A DNA stretch of 64,000 bases, taken from an uncultured Bacteroidales bacterium (GTDB lineage Bacteria > Bacteroidota > Bacteroidia > Bacteroidales > Paludibacteraceae). A program made the translations under genes and the position numbers. Under the pieces are notes generated by a model. That model did not search any database, was not told the DNA's origin, and saw only the letters and a program-made list of their open reading frames with translations. Shown here piece after piece: positions 34,660 through 42,322 of this stretch. The stretch lies in assembly GCA_900317745.1 (NCBI GenBank), contig ONHW01000018.1, positions 35,417 through 99,416 on the forward strand, in the 5' to 3' direction. Numbering within the stretch: the first letter of the stretch is position 1; each line of letters starts with the position of its first letter.

Positions 34660-34821
34660 TTACTTACGTTTTCTTCCTCCTGTGAACGCAGATAGCACGG
34701 TTTGTCCGACCTTGCGCTCGAGGCCTTGTCTGGTGGTGGGGATACCCGTTTTGCGGACAATTTTGTTTTTCAAGCCGCTGATGCCAACGGCACGCTTAAG
34801 CGAAAATGTTAGTCCTTTCAT
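34660..34821 (-). CDS. Small basic protein MKGLTFSL-type, first gene of the island operon
   Basis: 53 residues: MKGLTFSLKRAVGISGLKNK, IVRKTGIPTTRQGLERKVGQ, ending in GGRKRK. Basic, helical, no signal peptide. I recall similar short proteins in Bacteroidota starting MKGLTFSLxRAxGI, here heading the TerB/OmpA operon. Spacing of 31 bp to the OmpA-family gene supports co-transcription. Function unknown; the charge suggests nucleic acid or membrane-surface binding. Confidence 0.72.
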   Translation of the reverse strand: MKGLTFSLKRAVGISGLKNKIVRKTGIPTTRQGLERKVGQTVLSAFTGGRKRK

Positions 34822-34843
34822 GCTATAAATTCATTTCCAACTG

Positions 34844-34851
34844 CAAAGATA
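34844..34851 (-). promoter_or_regulatory. Probable -7 box of the island operon promoter
   Basis: TATCTTTG on the minus strand, 23 bp before the ATG at 34821. No TTTG box lies at the expected 19-20 bp; the nearest is about 12 bp away (34864-34867), so the promoter may need an activator. Confidence 0.5.
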
Positions 34852-34903
34852 CAACTTTTTTTTCAAATTTCCATAGTCCATTTTGGTCCTTTTTCATTTT
34901 GCA

Positions 34904-34935
34904 TTTGCAAATCACAACTATTTTTCGTATCTTTG
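34904..34935 (+). promoter_or_regulatory. Strong consensus promoter driving a region without a gene
   Basis: TTTGC (34904-34908) and TATCTTTG (34928-34935) are 20 bp apart. Transcription would start near 34942 and enter the structured non-coding interval, divergent from the island operon. Confidence 0.75.
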
Positions 34936-34941
34936 CAGTGT

Positions 34942-35283
34942 TTTTCAGTCCGTTAAGTTCAAACAGGCACATACAAAAAAAGCGGACAACTGTTTGTTAT
35001 CTGGTAAACGAGGTTGTAGGAGACCCATGTAGTCGGAAAATCAATACAGTTGTCCGCGTTGTATATTCCACGCGTACTAATAAAAACTTTAAGGTACACG
35101 CGAAATACACACACAGGCATCTGCTTTGACTTGCTGCTGAACTACAAACTGAAACTTCCTACATTTCGTTTACTCAGACAAACAAGCGTTAGCAAACGCT
35201 ATATTTCAATATGTCATATCCATCTCCGGCAAGCGAACTCGCCGGGCCCTGAATCAAGCAACAGGGATGCTATCTATTCGGCA
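34942..35283 (+). ncRNA. Candidate structured non-coding RNA
   Basis: No convincing coding frame, but a consensus promoter points into it and it is rich in perfect inverted repeats: an 11-bp stem GCGGACAACTG / CAGTTGTCCGC (34982-34992, 35047-35057) enclosing 54 nt; AGCGTT-AGCA-AACGCT (35185-35200); CCGGC/GCCGG (35226-35245); and CCCTG/CAGGG (35247-35266). It ends where the convergent HEPN gene ends. It matches neither tmRNA nor RNase P RNA as I know them; a 6S-like RNA or a leader of a lost gene are alternatives. Confidence 0.5.
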
Positions 35284-35679
35284 TCAGCCGATCAATGCTA
35301 TGATTTTATTCATCAAACTCTCTACCAACGGAAGGTACATCCGAATCTCGTCCTCAGTTACTTCAACGAAATCCTCGTAATCGCCTTCTTGGCGAAGTGT
35401 AAACATTTTTCTCAACAGACGACCATCATCCTTGGAGAGTTGACCGTTCTGCACAAAATGTTGATTAATAAGGGTCAACATTCCTCCATGCGTATGTACT
35501 GCTATCTGATTATGTATCAGCAATGCAGTAGCTGCATAGTACAAACAATAGTACAAGCGGTTGGCAACTATGTTCCAAATTCCCAATGCAACTATCTTCT
35601 GAGCCTCTACAAAAGTGCTCTGCGCCTTTTCAATCCTGTAATTGACGATTGATTGTCGTTCATCGTTGGTTAACCCCAT
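35284..35679 (-). CDS. HEPN-domain toxin-like protein of an MNT/HEPN pair
   Basis: 131 residues, all-helical. IVNYRIEKAQSTFVEAQKIV, NIVANRLYYCLYYAATALLI and THGGMLTLINQHFVQNG are the HEPN pattern of small bacterial toxins, with a helix-end FVEVTEDEIRMYLPLVESLM. The canonical RX4-6H ribonuclease motif is not clear, so it may belong to the HEPN group without it. It overlaps the nucleotidyltransferase gene by 10 bp, the usual arrangement of MNT/HEPN toxin-antitoxin systems. Confidence 0.85.
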   Translation of the reverse strand: MGLTNDERQSIVNYRIEKAQSTFVEAQKIVALGIWNIVANRLYYCLYYAATALLIHNQIAVHTHGGMLTLINQHFVQNGQLSKDDGRLLRKMFTLRQEGDYEDFVEVTEDEIRMYLPLVESLMNKIIALIG

Positions 35680-35993
35680 ATTTTCACTCCTTCGTTACGA
35701 ACGTTAAACTTAAAGATTGACGGAGGTGCTGCTTCCCACTCGCGCTGCGTATAGACAAATGTGTTGAATTCCTGATTTATACTCTGCCCTTGCTCCCAAA
35801 AATCGCACGAGAGATTAAGTTTGTCATCTTTTGAGAAATTCTGATTCGGCACAAGAGCCAACAGATCCCAATCGGAATCTGCGCGATGGTCGCCACGAGC
35901 ACGCGAGCCATACAAATATAGCGAACTTCCCTGAGGTAGCACTTGGCGCGCTATCTCCTGGATTTTCACTATGATATTTTCACGACTCGACAT
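35670..35993 (-). CDS. MNT-type minimal nucleotidyltransferase (antitoxin)
   Basis: 107 residues. The nucleotidyltransferase signature GSRARGDHRADSDWDLLALV at about 29-48 (GSxARG ... SDxDL) is complete. In MNT/HEPN systems the nucleotidyltransferase neutralises the HEPN toxin, in known cases by nucleotidylating it. First gene of the pair, own promoter at 36066-36097. Confidence 0.9.
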   Translation of the reverse strand: MSSRENIIVKIQEIARQVLPQGSSLYLYGSRARGDHRADSDWDLLALVPNQNFSKDDKLNLSCDFWEQGQSINQEFNTFVYTQREWEAAPPSIFKFNVRNEGVKIWG

Positions 35994-36065
35994 AAAAGCA
36001 CTTATTATTCAGCCATTTACCATTAATCCATTTTTGGCTATCTTGGCATCCGGAAAATTACGCTA

Positions 36066-36097
36066 CAAAGTTACAACTTTTTTTTGAAATATGCAAA
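36066..36097 (-). promoter_or_regulatory. Promoter of the MNT/HEPN operon
   Basis: TTTGC (complement of 36093-36097) and TAACTTTG (complement of 36066-36073), 19 bp apart; leader about 65 nt. Confidence 0.75.
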
Positions 36098-36175
36098 TTT
36101 TCGGTGCAGATTTTTGCTGAGAAGAATAAAAAAGTTAAAAATTTATGCAAAAGGCCTGATTTAACTTTGATAACC

Positions 36176-36226
36176 CTCCGACATTCCCCCGATATTCCCT
36201 CGATATTCCCCCGATCGAACGGAACG
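36176..36226. repeat. Dispersed CCCGATxGAACGGAACG repeat, copy 2
   Basis: Units CGACATTCCCC, CGATATTCCCT, CGATATTCCCC then CGATCGAACGGAACG, homologous to 6101-6137. Confidence 0.6.
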
Positions 36227-36445
36227 TTTTTTGAAATCACCCTATCCGAATGACAACCTTTCAATTTTCAATTTTCACCTTTCACCTTACCAATCCCGCT
36301 CCGTTTTCGGGTGCATATCGAACCCTTACCAAATGATAACCGCAACATAACCGTATGATACCCGTAGAATAACAGGCTCATTTTTCATATTTTAGCCTTA
36401 TACTATATAATACTATGTATTATATACTTTTTGCGTAAAATTTCC

Positions 36446-37117
36446 TTAAATGGAAGTAAGATCCGTGATCGGCGTGGCGGCAGCAAGATGCGTGCGCACC
36501 TCATCTATATCCACGTACTGCATGCGTCTGCCCATAGAGGACGGATAGAGGGCAAAGAACGGATCGGTGGAGAAGTACCAATTGACAGTCCTAACCTGCG
36601 GATCCATGGTCAGCCGCCTGTGCATAGTACGAACACGCTCAACGATACGCGGCACAACCTTGATACAATACTTGCCATCCGCCATCTGCATGATAGCAAA
36701 CACCCGCGGACGAGGTTGGCTGCCTAACAGTTGCACACGTTCCTCATGCGAGGTGCGGTGGCTGACAGTGATATGTCTGCCGTACTGATGGTTGATATCC
36801 TCCATCATCTGCCGGAACAACAACCCGTGCGCCGAACCGTCCTTCAACTGATTGACAGCAATATAGTAGTGAATCATCTCATGAATAAGCGTATCCTGCA
36901 GTTCGGCTTCCGAATAATCAAACCGCCGGCTTATACGCAGCGCAAAATCCGAAAAACGCTTTCCGCCGAACAGCCCTACCCGCCGCTTGTAGGTCAACAT
37001 CCCCATGTACGTGCGCGCGTTTGTTAAATGAATAGGCGGGACAGTCAATGTCCCGCCAAACATCATACGATTGTACAACTCGAAATGTTCGCGTATAAAA
37101 TCGACGGTAGGCTTCAT
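36446..37117 (-). CDS. SprT-like zinc metalloprotease-fold protein
   Basis: 223 residues. HEMIHYY at about 79-85 supplies the HExxH zinc/catalytic motif, preceded by FALRISRRFDYSEAELQDTL; a further His lies in DINHQYGRHI. This is the SprT-like domain found in Spartan-type DNA-protein crosslink proteases and SprT. The C-terminal zinc-finger-like part of SprT is absent; the C-terminal 80 residues are not recognised. It starts 1 bp after lepA ends, so it is co-transcribed and perhaps translationally coupled. Confidence 0.87.
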   Translation of the reverse strand: MKPTVDFIREHFELYNRMMFGGTLTVPPIHLTNARTYMGMLTYKRRVGLFGGKRFSDFALRISRRFDYSEAELQDTLIHEMIHYYIAVNQLKDGSAHGLLFRQMMEDINHQYGRHITVSHRTSHEERVQLLGSQPRPRVFAIMQMADGKYCIKVVPRIVERVRTMHRRLTMDPQVRTVNWYFSTDPFFALYPSSMGRRMQYVDIDEVRTHLAAATPITDLTSI

Positions 37118-37118
37118 G

Positions 37119-38951
37119 TCAATCCAGCTTCAGCACGGCGAGGAACGCTTTCTGTGGCACCTCAACGTTTCCGATCTGCTTCATACGTTTCTTGCCTCGC
37201 TTCTGTTTCTCCAGCAGTTTGCGCTTACGGCTCACGTCACCGCCGTAGCACTTGGCAAGCACATCCTTGCGCACCTGCTTCACCGTCTCGCGGGCGATGA
37301 TCTTTGCGCCGATAGCCGCCTGAATGGCTATATCGAACTGCTGGCGCGGCAACAACTCCTTGAGTTTCTCGCACATGCGGCGACCAAAATCCACAGCGTT
37401 GTCTCTGTGCGTGAGTGTGGACAGCGCGTCCACCTGTTCGCCGTTGAGCAATATATCCAGTTTGACGAGGTTAGACGGACGGAAACCATTCATGTGCCAA
37501 TCGAACGACGCATAGCCCTTGCTGATCGACTTGAGTTTGTCGTAGAAATCTATCACTATCTCGCCCAGCGGCATATCGAACAGCAGCTCCATACGGTTGC
37601 CGGATATATACTCCTGCTTCACCAGTTCGCCGCGCTTGCCCAGACAGAGCGTCATGATCGGTCCGATATAATCCGCTGTAGTGATAACCGATGCGCGGAT
37701 ATACGGTTCTTCTATATGGTCGATCTCCGTCAAATCAGGCATTCCTGCAGGGTTGTGCACCTCGATCATACGGCCATCCTTGGTATAGACATTGTAACTT
37801 ACGTTCGGCACAGTGGTTATCACATCCATGTCAAACTCGCGGTCCAAACGCTCCTGTACAATCTCCATGTGCAGCAGTCCTAAGAAGCCGCAGCGGAAAC
37901 CGAAGCCCAACGCCATTGACGATTCGGGCTGGAACGTCAGGCTGGCGTCATTCAGTTGCAGTTTCTCGAGCGACGCGCGCAGGTCCTCATAATCCTCCGC
38001 CTCTATCGGATACACGCCGGCAAACACCATCGGTTTGGCTTCCTCAAAACCCGCTATAGCCTTGTCGCAAGGGCGCGCCACGTGGGTGATTGTATCGCCT
38101 ACCTTGACTTCGGTACTCGTCTTGATTCCGGAAATGATATATCCCACATTGCCGGCACTGATCTGCTTGCGCGGATCCATATCGAGTTTGAGCACGCCTA
38201 TCTCGTCGGCGTCATACTCCTTGCCGGTGTTCACAAACCGCACACGGTCGCCCGTGCGCATCGTTCCGTTCACTACCTTGAAGTATGCGATTATTCCGCG
38301 GAACGAGTTGAACACCGAGTCAAACACCAGACACTGCAGCGGTGCGTCAGGGTCGCCTTTCGGCGCAGGTATACGCTCAACGATAGCGTCCAATATCTCC
38401 GGCACACCCTCGCCTGTCTTGGCAGAGCAGCGGATGATCTCCTCGCGCTTGCAGCCTAACAGGTCGATGATCTCATCTTCCACGCGCTCGGGCATAGCGT
38501 TGTCCATGTCGCACTTGTTCAGTACGGGTATGATCTCCAAGTCATGCTCGATAGCCATGTACAGGTTACTGATCGTCTGCGCCTGCACGCCCTGCGTGGC
38601 ATCCACCACGAGCACAGCACCTTCGCAGGCGGCTATACTGCGGCTCACCTCGTACGAGAAATCCACGTGCCCCGGAGTGTCAATTAGATTCAGTATATAT
38701 TTAGAATCAGTCTGTGTTCTGTCAGCGTCAGCGATCTGTGCTCTGTCAGTCGAAGACGATCTATATTCCATCTGTATAGCATGCGACTTGATAGTTATGC
38801 CGCGTTCCTTCTCCAGATCCATGTCGTCAAGCACCTGATTCTCCATCTGACGCACATCCACCGTATGCGTTATTTCCAGCATACGGTCTGCGAGTGTTGA
38901 CTTGCCATGGTCAATGTGGGCAATGATACAAAAGTTTCGGATATTCTTCAT
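37119..38951 (-). CDS. lepA: Elongation factor 4 (LepA) with unusual repeat-derived insertion
   Basis: 610 residues. GTPase domain with [26 protein letters not shown] and NKCDMD; domains II, III and V as in EF-G, and the LepA-specific C-terminal domain ([20 protein letters not shown]). It remodels stalled or mis-translocated ribosomes. Between IQMEY and [13 protein letters not shown] there are about 14 more residues than usual ([20 protein letters not shown]). They are encoded by a CTCTGTCAG / CAGCGTCAGCGATCTG repeat like those between rimP and nusA. The insert lies in a surface loop before G3, so activity is probably kept. Confidence 0.97.
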   Translation of the reverse strand: MKNIRNFCIIAHIDHGKSTLADRMLEITHTVDVRQMENQVLDDMDLEKERGITIKSHAIQMEYRSSSTDRAQIADADRTQTDSKYILNLIDTPGHVDFSYEVSRSIAACEGAVLVVDATQGVQAQTISNLYMAIEHDLEIIPVLNKCDMDNAMPERVEDEIIDLLGCKREEIIRCSAKTGEGVPEILDAIVERIPAPKGDPDAPLQCLVFDSVFNSFRGIIAYFKVVNGTMRTGDRVRFVNTGKEYDADEIGVLKLDMDPRKQISAGNVGYIISGIKTSTEVKVGDTITHVARPCDKAIAGFEEAKPMVFAGVYPIEAEDYEDLRASLEKLQLNDASLTFQPESSMALGFGFRCGFLGLLHMEIVQERLDREFDMDVITTVPNVSYNVYTKDGRMIEVHNPAGMPDLTEIDHIEEPYIRASVITTADYIGPIMTLCLGKRGELVKQEYISGNRMELLFDMPLGEIVIDFYDKLKSISKGYASFDWHMNGFRPSNLVKLDILLNGEQVDALSTLTHRDNAVDFGRRMCEKLKELLPRQQFDIAIQAAIGAKIIARETVKQVRKDVLAKCYGGDVSRKRKLLEKQKRGKKRMKQIGNVEVPQKAFLAVLKLD

Positions 38952-39127
38952 TTAGCAATCAGTAGTCAGTAATCAGATATCGGCTATCAGCAGTCAGCTA
39001 TCCTCTCGGCAACCATCGGTTGCCCCAACCCGAAAAAGCAACTGCCAAGTTGGTTTTTCGGAGAGCGGAGGCAATGGTGCGCTTTATGCCGCCGAGCGGC
39101 ATCTGTAAGCACCATTTGCCGAACGCG
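38952..39127 (-). other. lepA-ssrA interval with three stacked hairpins
   Basis: A 7-mer tract (CAGTAGTCAGTAATCAGA type, 38957-39000) is followed by three hairpins: GGCAACC-ATC-GGTTGCC (39008-39024); CCGAAAAA / TTTTTCGG with an inner ACTTGG-type pairing (39030-39061); and a nested one, GGCAATGGTGC / GCACCATTTGCC enclosing ATGCCGC-CGA-GCGGCAT (39070-39120). They lie directly 3' of tmRNA and 5' of lepA, so they may process or terminate ssrA or act as a lepA leader. Confidence 0.6.
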
Positions 39128-39520
39128 TGGAGATAGCGGGAGTCGAACCCGCGTCCAAACAAGGAATCAATACGCTTTCTACACGCTTATCTTGGCCTCG
39201 ATTTTCGTCCGGCAGCAAGACCCAAGCCACCAACTACCGGCTTATCTGCTAAATCTTCACACGCGCATCGCAGCCTGCGCATGCTATTCTGTGAATTTCC
39301 GCGCCACTTGATCCATTCAGCCCACAGACTCGGCTTGGAGTGACGTCTCGGGTCAGCACCTTGTGCCGACACAAAGCCAACCTACTATACTTCGGTTTAA
39401 GCAGCGAGAGCTACATTGTTGTTGCCAGTTATTGTTTTACAGACGATATTTACGAGCGTCTCTGCAGTGCTCGGCGTGCTTACATACCTATTCTACCTGC
39501 TGTCAAAACCAATTATCCCC
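39128..39520 (-). ncRNA. ssrA: Transfer-messenger RNA (tmRNA)
   Basis: The 5' end GGGGATAATTGGTTTTGACA (complement ending 39520) and 3' tRNA-like end GCGGGTTCGACTCCCGC followed by TATCTCCA are diagnostic; 5' GGGGATA pairs with 3' TATCTCC. CCA is not encoded. The tag frame begins at GGC after TAAAACAATAACT and reads Gly-Asn-Asn-Asn-Val-Ala-Leu-Ala-Ala then TAA (around 39397-39426). It rescues stalled ribosomes and tags the nascent chain for degradation. Own promoter upstream. Confidence 0.96.
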
Positions 39521-39617
39521 AAATCATTTACTCATTTACCATTCTAATCTCCCATCAGTCGAACAATCTGCTTCGCTGTATGGTTCATTGGGCAAGCGGC
39601 TAAAAGTAAAAGCGGCG

Positions 39618-39649
39618 CAAAGGTACAAAAAAAATCCCATATTTGCAAA
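39618..39649 (-). promoter_or_regulatory. Promoter of ssrA
   Basis: TTTGC (complement of 39645-39649) lies 19 bp before TACCTTTG (complement of 39618-39625). The start would be near 39612, so a roughly 90-nt 5' leader is removed to give mature tmRNA. Confidence 0.8.
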
Positions 39650-39748
39650 TTTTGCGGGCAGTGCGACGCCCAAAATGGCGTTTTTGCCAAACGCAGATTA
39701 TAAAATAGCGGAATAAACACCGCAAAAAAACACATTTAGACGAAATTA

Positions 39749-39780
39749 TTTGCATAATTCGGAAAATTGTTGTACCTTTG
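39749..39780 (+). promoter_or_regulatory. Promoter of tRNA-Arg
   Basis: TTTGC (39749-39753) and TACCTTTG (39773-39780), 20 bp apart, with the tRNA starting at 39804. Confidence 0.8.
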
Positions 39781-39803
39781 CATCCGCTTTTGAAGAAAAG
39801 CAT

Positions 39804-39877
39804 GGTCCATTAGCTCAACTGAATAGAGTACCACACTACGGATGTGGGGGTTGCAGGTTTGAATCCTGCATGGATCA
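39804..39877 (+). tRNA. tRNA-Arg (anticodon ACG)
   Basis: Cloverleaf fits: acceptor GGTCCAT / ATGGATC (one G-T pair), D-arm GCTC/GAGT, anticodon arm CCACA-CTACGGA-TGTGG with ACG at 39838-39840, T-arm GCAGG-TTTGAAT-CCTGC, discriminator A. CCA is not encoded. A34 would be edited to inosine to read CGU/CGC/CGA. Confidence 0.95.
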
Positions 39878-39956
39878 CGAAGCCTTCGGCTAACAAGAAA
39901 TAAAGAACGACGTCAAGGGAAACTTTAGCGGAGTTCTTTTTTTTGATAAAACACAC

Positions 39957-41171
39957 ATGACCACACAGGAGTTACAGAACATTAAGCAACGTTTCGGCAT
40001 CATTGGCTCATCGCCCATGCTGGACAGAAATATTGAGATAGCTGCTCAGGTGGCAGTTACCGACTTAAGTGTACTCATCACCGGTGAATCGGGTGTAGGC
40101 AAGGAGCATTTTCCGCAAATCATCCACGCCTGTTCACCGCGCAAGCACGCCAAATACTTCGCCGTGAACTGCGGCGCTATACCCGAGGGAACAATCGACA
40201 GCGAGTTGTTCGGGCACGTCAAGGGCGCCTACACCGACGCACGCGCTGAGCGCAAAGGATACTTTGAGGAAGCCGACGGCGGTACACTGTTTCTGGACGA
40301 GGTAGGCGAACTACCGCTATCCACTCAGGCGCGGCTCCTGCGTGTACTGGAAACGGGCGAGTTCATACGCATGGGCTCCTCGGAGGTGCAGAAGACCTCC
40401 GTACGCGTCGTTGCCGCCACGAACCTGGATATGAAACGTGCAATAGCCGAGGGACGATTCCGCGAGGATCTGTACTTCCGGCTCAACGCCGTGGAGATAC
40501 ATGTGCCGCCTTTGCGCGAGCGAAAAGATGATATACCTCTTCTGTTCCGCAAATTCACCTCGGATTTCACCAACAAATACGCTATGCCTCGCGTGCAGTT
40601 GACCGACGAGGCTACCGAACTGCTCAAAGCCTACTACTGGTACGGCAACGTACGCCAGCTCAAGAACGTAGCCGAGCAGATCTGCGTGCTGGAGAAGAGC
40701 CGCGAGATAAGTGCGGAGACCCTGCGCAAGTACCTGCCTGCCAACGAGCATGAGCAACAGTTGACACTGTTCGGTGCGGCGCAGAACATGGGCGGTGACC
40801 CGTACGTGAACGAGCGCGAACTGCTATACAAGGTCTTGTTCGACATGAAGCGCGACATAGCCGACCTCAAGCAGCAGATGGCTGCCGCCACTGCAGGCAC
40901 GCCAATGCCTGCTGCAAGTACAATCGTGCCGACAGGCAATATAATGCCCTACCCCGAACACCGCGACAGCCACCAGGAGGCGGAGGTGCAGGAGGCTGAG
41001 GTTGTACGCGATCCCATAGTGACCGGCAACGAACCGCTGACCATGGGAGATGCCGAGGAAGTGATGATCCGCAAGGCACTTGAGCGCCACAACGGCAACC
41101 GCAAAGAGGCTGCTGCAGAACTCGGTATAAGCGAACGGACACTCTATCGCAAACTCAAAAGTCTGGAATAA
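39957..41171 (+). CDS. Sigma-54-type enhancer-binding transcription activator without receiver domain
   Basis: 404 residues. AAA+ sigma-54 activation domain at about 15-240: Walker A GESGVGKE (43-50), GAYTDA in place of the usual GAFTGA loop (90-95), Walker B GGTLFLDEVGELP, and RVVAATNLDMKRAIAEGRFR. A linker with a poorly conserved segment (275-345) leads to a Fis-type helix-turn-helix (RKALERHNGNRKEAAAELGI, SERTLYRKLKSLE). No N-terminal sensor, so activity may be controlled through partners or expression. It follows tRNA-Arg without an obvious separate promoter and directly precedes the LptE gene. Confidence 0.93.
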   Translation: MTTQELQNIKQRFGIIGSSPMLDRNIEIAAQVAVTDLSVLITGESGVGKEHFPQIIHACSPRKHAKYFAVNCGAIPEGTIDSELFGHVKGAYTDARAERKGYFEEADGGTLFLDEVGELPLSTQARLLRVLETGEFIRMGSSEVQKTSVRVVAATNLDMKRAIAEGRFREDLYFRLNAVEIHVPPLRERKDDIPLLFRKFTSDFTNKYAMPRVQLTDEATELLKAYYWYGNVRQLKNVAEQICVLEKSREISAETLRKYLPANEHEQQLTLFGAAQNMGGDPYVNERELLYKVLFDMKRDIADLKQQMAAATAGTPMPAASTIVPTGNIMPYPEHRDSHQEAEVQEAEVVRDPIVTGNEPLTMGDAEEVMIRKALERHNGNRKEAAAELGISERTLYRKLKSLE

Positions 41172-41174
41172 GTG

Positions 41175-41690
41175 ATGCGACACCAACTGATTATATGGCT
41201 AACTCTGGTGGCAACTGTTGTCACTCTGTCGTCATGTATGATCAGTTACCGCTTCAATGGTGCCAGTATTGATTACAGCAAGACACAATCCATCTCGATA
41301 GCCGACTTTCCGAACAATGCGGCAATGGTCAACCCCAACCTGTCGAACAACCTGTCGGAAGGCATACGCGACATCTACTCCCGCCAGACACGCCTGCAGA
41401 TTCTGCGTCGAGGCGGCGACATGGAACTGGAGGGCGAGATTGTTGATTACGCACTTACCCCGATGGCAATCTCTGCCGACAACCTGTCAGCGGAAACCAA
41501 ACTGACCATCACCATCAAAGTGCGCTTCACCAACAACAAGGCGCCCGAAGAGAGTTTTGAGAAAACCTACTCCGCCTTCCAGACGTTTGACTCCTCACGG
41601 CTACTCACCGACGTACAAGACGAGTTGTGCGCCACAATGATCACCGAACTGGCGGAAAACATCTACAACGACACGGTGGCAAAATGGTAG
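41175..41690 (+). CDS. LptE-like LPS-assembly lipoprotein
   Basis: 172 residues (ATG at 41175; an in-frame GTG at 41172 is also possible). Lipoprotein signal ends LSSC (Cys about 22), followed by YRFNGASIDYSKTQSISIAD, NNLSEGIRDIYSRQTRLQIL and a GGDMELEGEIVDYALTPMAI strand pair, the pattern of the LptE family that plugs the LptD barrel for LPS export. It starts within 5 bp of the sigma-54 activator's stop; in Bacteroidota this pairing, with secG next, is common. Confidence 0.88.
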   Translation: MRHQLIIWLTLVATVVTLSSCMISYRFNGASIDYSKTQSISIADFPNNAAMVNPNLSNNLSEGIRDIYSRQTRLQILRRGGDMELEGEIVDYALTPMAISADNLSAETKLTITIKVRFTNNKAPEESFEKTYSAFQTFDSSRLLTDVQDELCATMITELAENIYNDTVAKW

Positions 41691-41745
41691 GAAAATTGAA
41701 AGGGGAAAATTGAAAATTGAAAGTTGAAAGTTAAAAATTGTAAGG
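41691..41745 (+). repeat. 7-bp repeat tract (GAAAATT / GAAAGTT)
   Basis: Consecutive heptamers GAAAATT, GAAAGGG, GAAAATT, GAAAATT, GAAAGTT, GAAAGTT, AAAAATT, GTAAGGG between lptE and the secG promoter. Confidence 0.8.
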
Positions 41746-41769
41746 GGAAAGAGTTTTTTAGCGGAAATA

Positions 41770-41801
41770 TTTGCAAATATAAAAAATTTTTATTATCTTT
41801 G
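41770..41801 (+). promoter_or_regulatory. Promoter of secG
   Basis: TTTGC (41770-41774) and TATCTTTG (41794-41801), 20 bp apart; ATG at 41845. Confidence 0.8.
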
Positions 41802-41844
41802 CAGTCGCGTTTTTTTGAAGCGGAAATATAATTAATTAAACAAT

Positions 41845-42174
41845 ATGTACAATTTATTTATCACACTGATTATCATCGCCTCTATTTTGTTGGTTCTGTT
41901 GGTATTGATTCAGAACAGCAAGGGTGGCGGATTGGCAGCAGACTTTGCAAGCGGCAACCAGGTTATGGGCGCCCCGAAGACCGCAGATTTTCTTGAGAAA
42001 GCAACATGGACACTCGTAGCCGTTATTGCCGTACTGAGCATCTTGGCTGTAGGCGTACACAAGAGCGATGTTCGTGAGCAGCAGCAGGAAGGTCAGAGCG
42101 CTATCTCCAACCAGGTACAGGACGCTGCTGCCGAGCAGGAGGCTGCAACCGCAACTCCCGAATTTGGCGAATAA
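41845..42174 (+). CDS. secG: Protein translocase subunit SecG
   Basis: 109 residues. Two membrane helices (about 3-22 and 52-72) flank the conserved LVLIQNSKGGGLAADFASGN loop with the KGGGL signature. The acidic, Ala/Glu/Gln-rich tail is typical of Bacteroidota SecG. It assists SecYE in the inner membrane. Monocistronic from its own promoter, ending at a long hairpin. Confidence 0.95.
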   Translation: MYNLFITLIIIASILLVLLVLIQNSKGGGLAADFASGNQVMGAPKTADFLEKATWTLVAVIAVLSILAVGVHKSDVREQQQEGQSAISNQVQDAAAEQEAATATPEFGE

Positions 42175-42206
42175 TACGCGGAGCACATAATTGTGTTACT
42201 GCGCCA

Positions 42207-42243
42207 ATAGCGGAAATGGGTCATACGACCGCATTTCCGCTAT
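42207..42243 (+). terminator. Long hairpin downstream of secG
   Basis: ATAGCGGAAATG-GGTC-ATAC-GACC-G-CATTTCCGCTAT: 16 base pairs with one bulged G. No U-run follows, so termination may be imperfect. Confidence 0.65.
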
Positions 42244-42262
42244 AACCTATAATAAGTTGCGT

Positions 42263-42276
42263 GTGTGCATGCACAC
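42263..42276. promoter_or_regulatory. 14-bp perfect palindrome upstream of serC
   Basis: GTGTGCATGCACAC, centred 53 bp before the serC ATG. It could be an operator for serC-serA; no direct proof. Confidence 0.4.
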
Positions 42277-42322
42277 GTGTTAGGTGTGGGTATTCAATCA
42301 ACAAGCACAAATTTCTGAAATC

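Larger units (their letters stand above)
35994..36445. other. Gene-free interval with repeats upstream of the MNT/HEPN pair
   Basis: Holds the toxin-antitoxin promoter, the second CCCGATxGAACGGAACG repeat (36176-36226), a CTTTCAATTTTCA heptamer tract (36257-36290) and AT-rich sequence with TATACTA repeats (36400-36425). No coding frame is credible. Confidence 0.6.

Noticed and set aside
35050-35652. 200-codon plus-strand open frame across the ncRNA candidate and HEPN gene
   Set aside because: Mostly antisense to the HEPN gene and of unnatural composition; the upstream part overlaps strong stem-loops.
36058-36264. 68-codon minus-strand frame
   Set aside because: Covers the MNT/HEPN promoter and a dispersed repeat; no credible protein signal.
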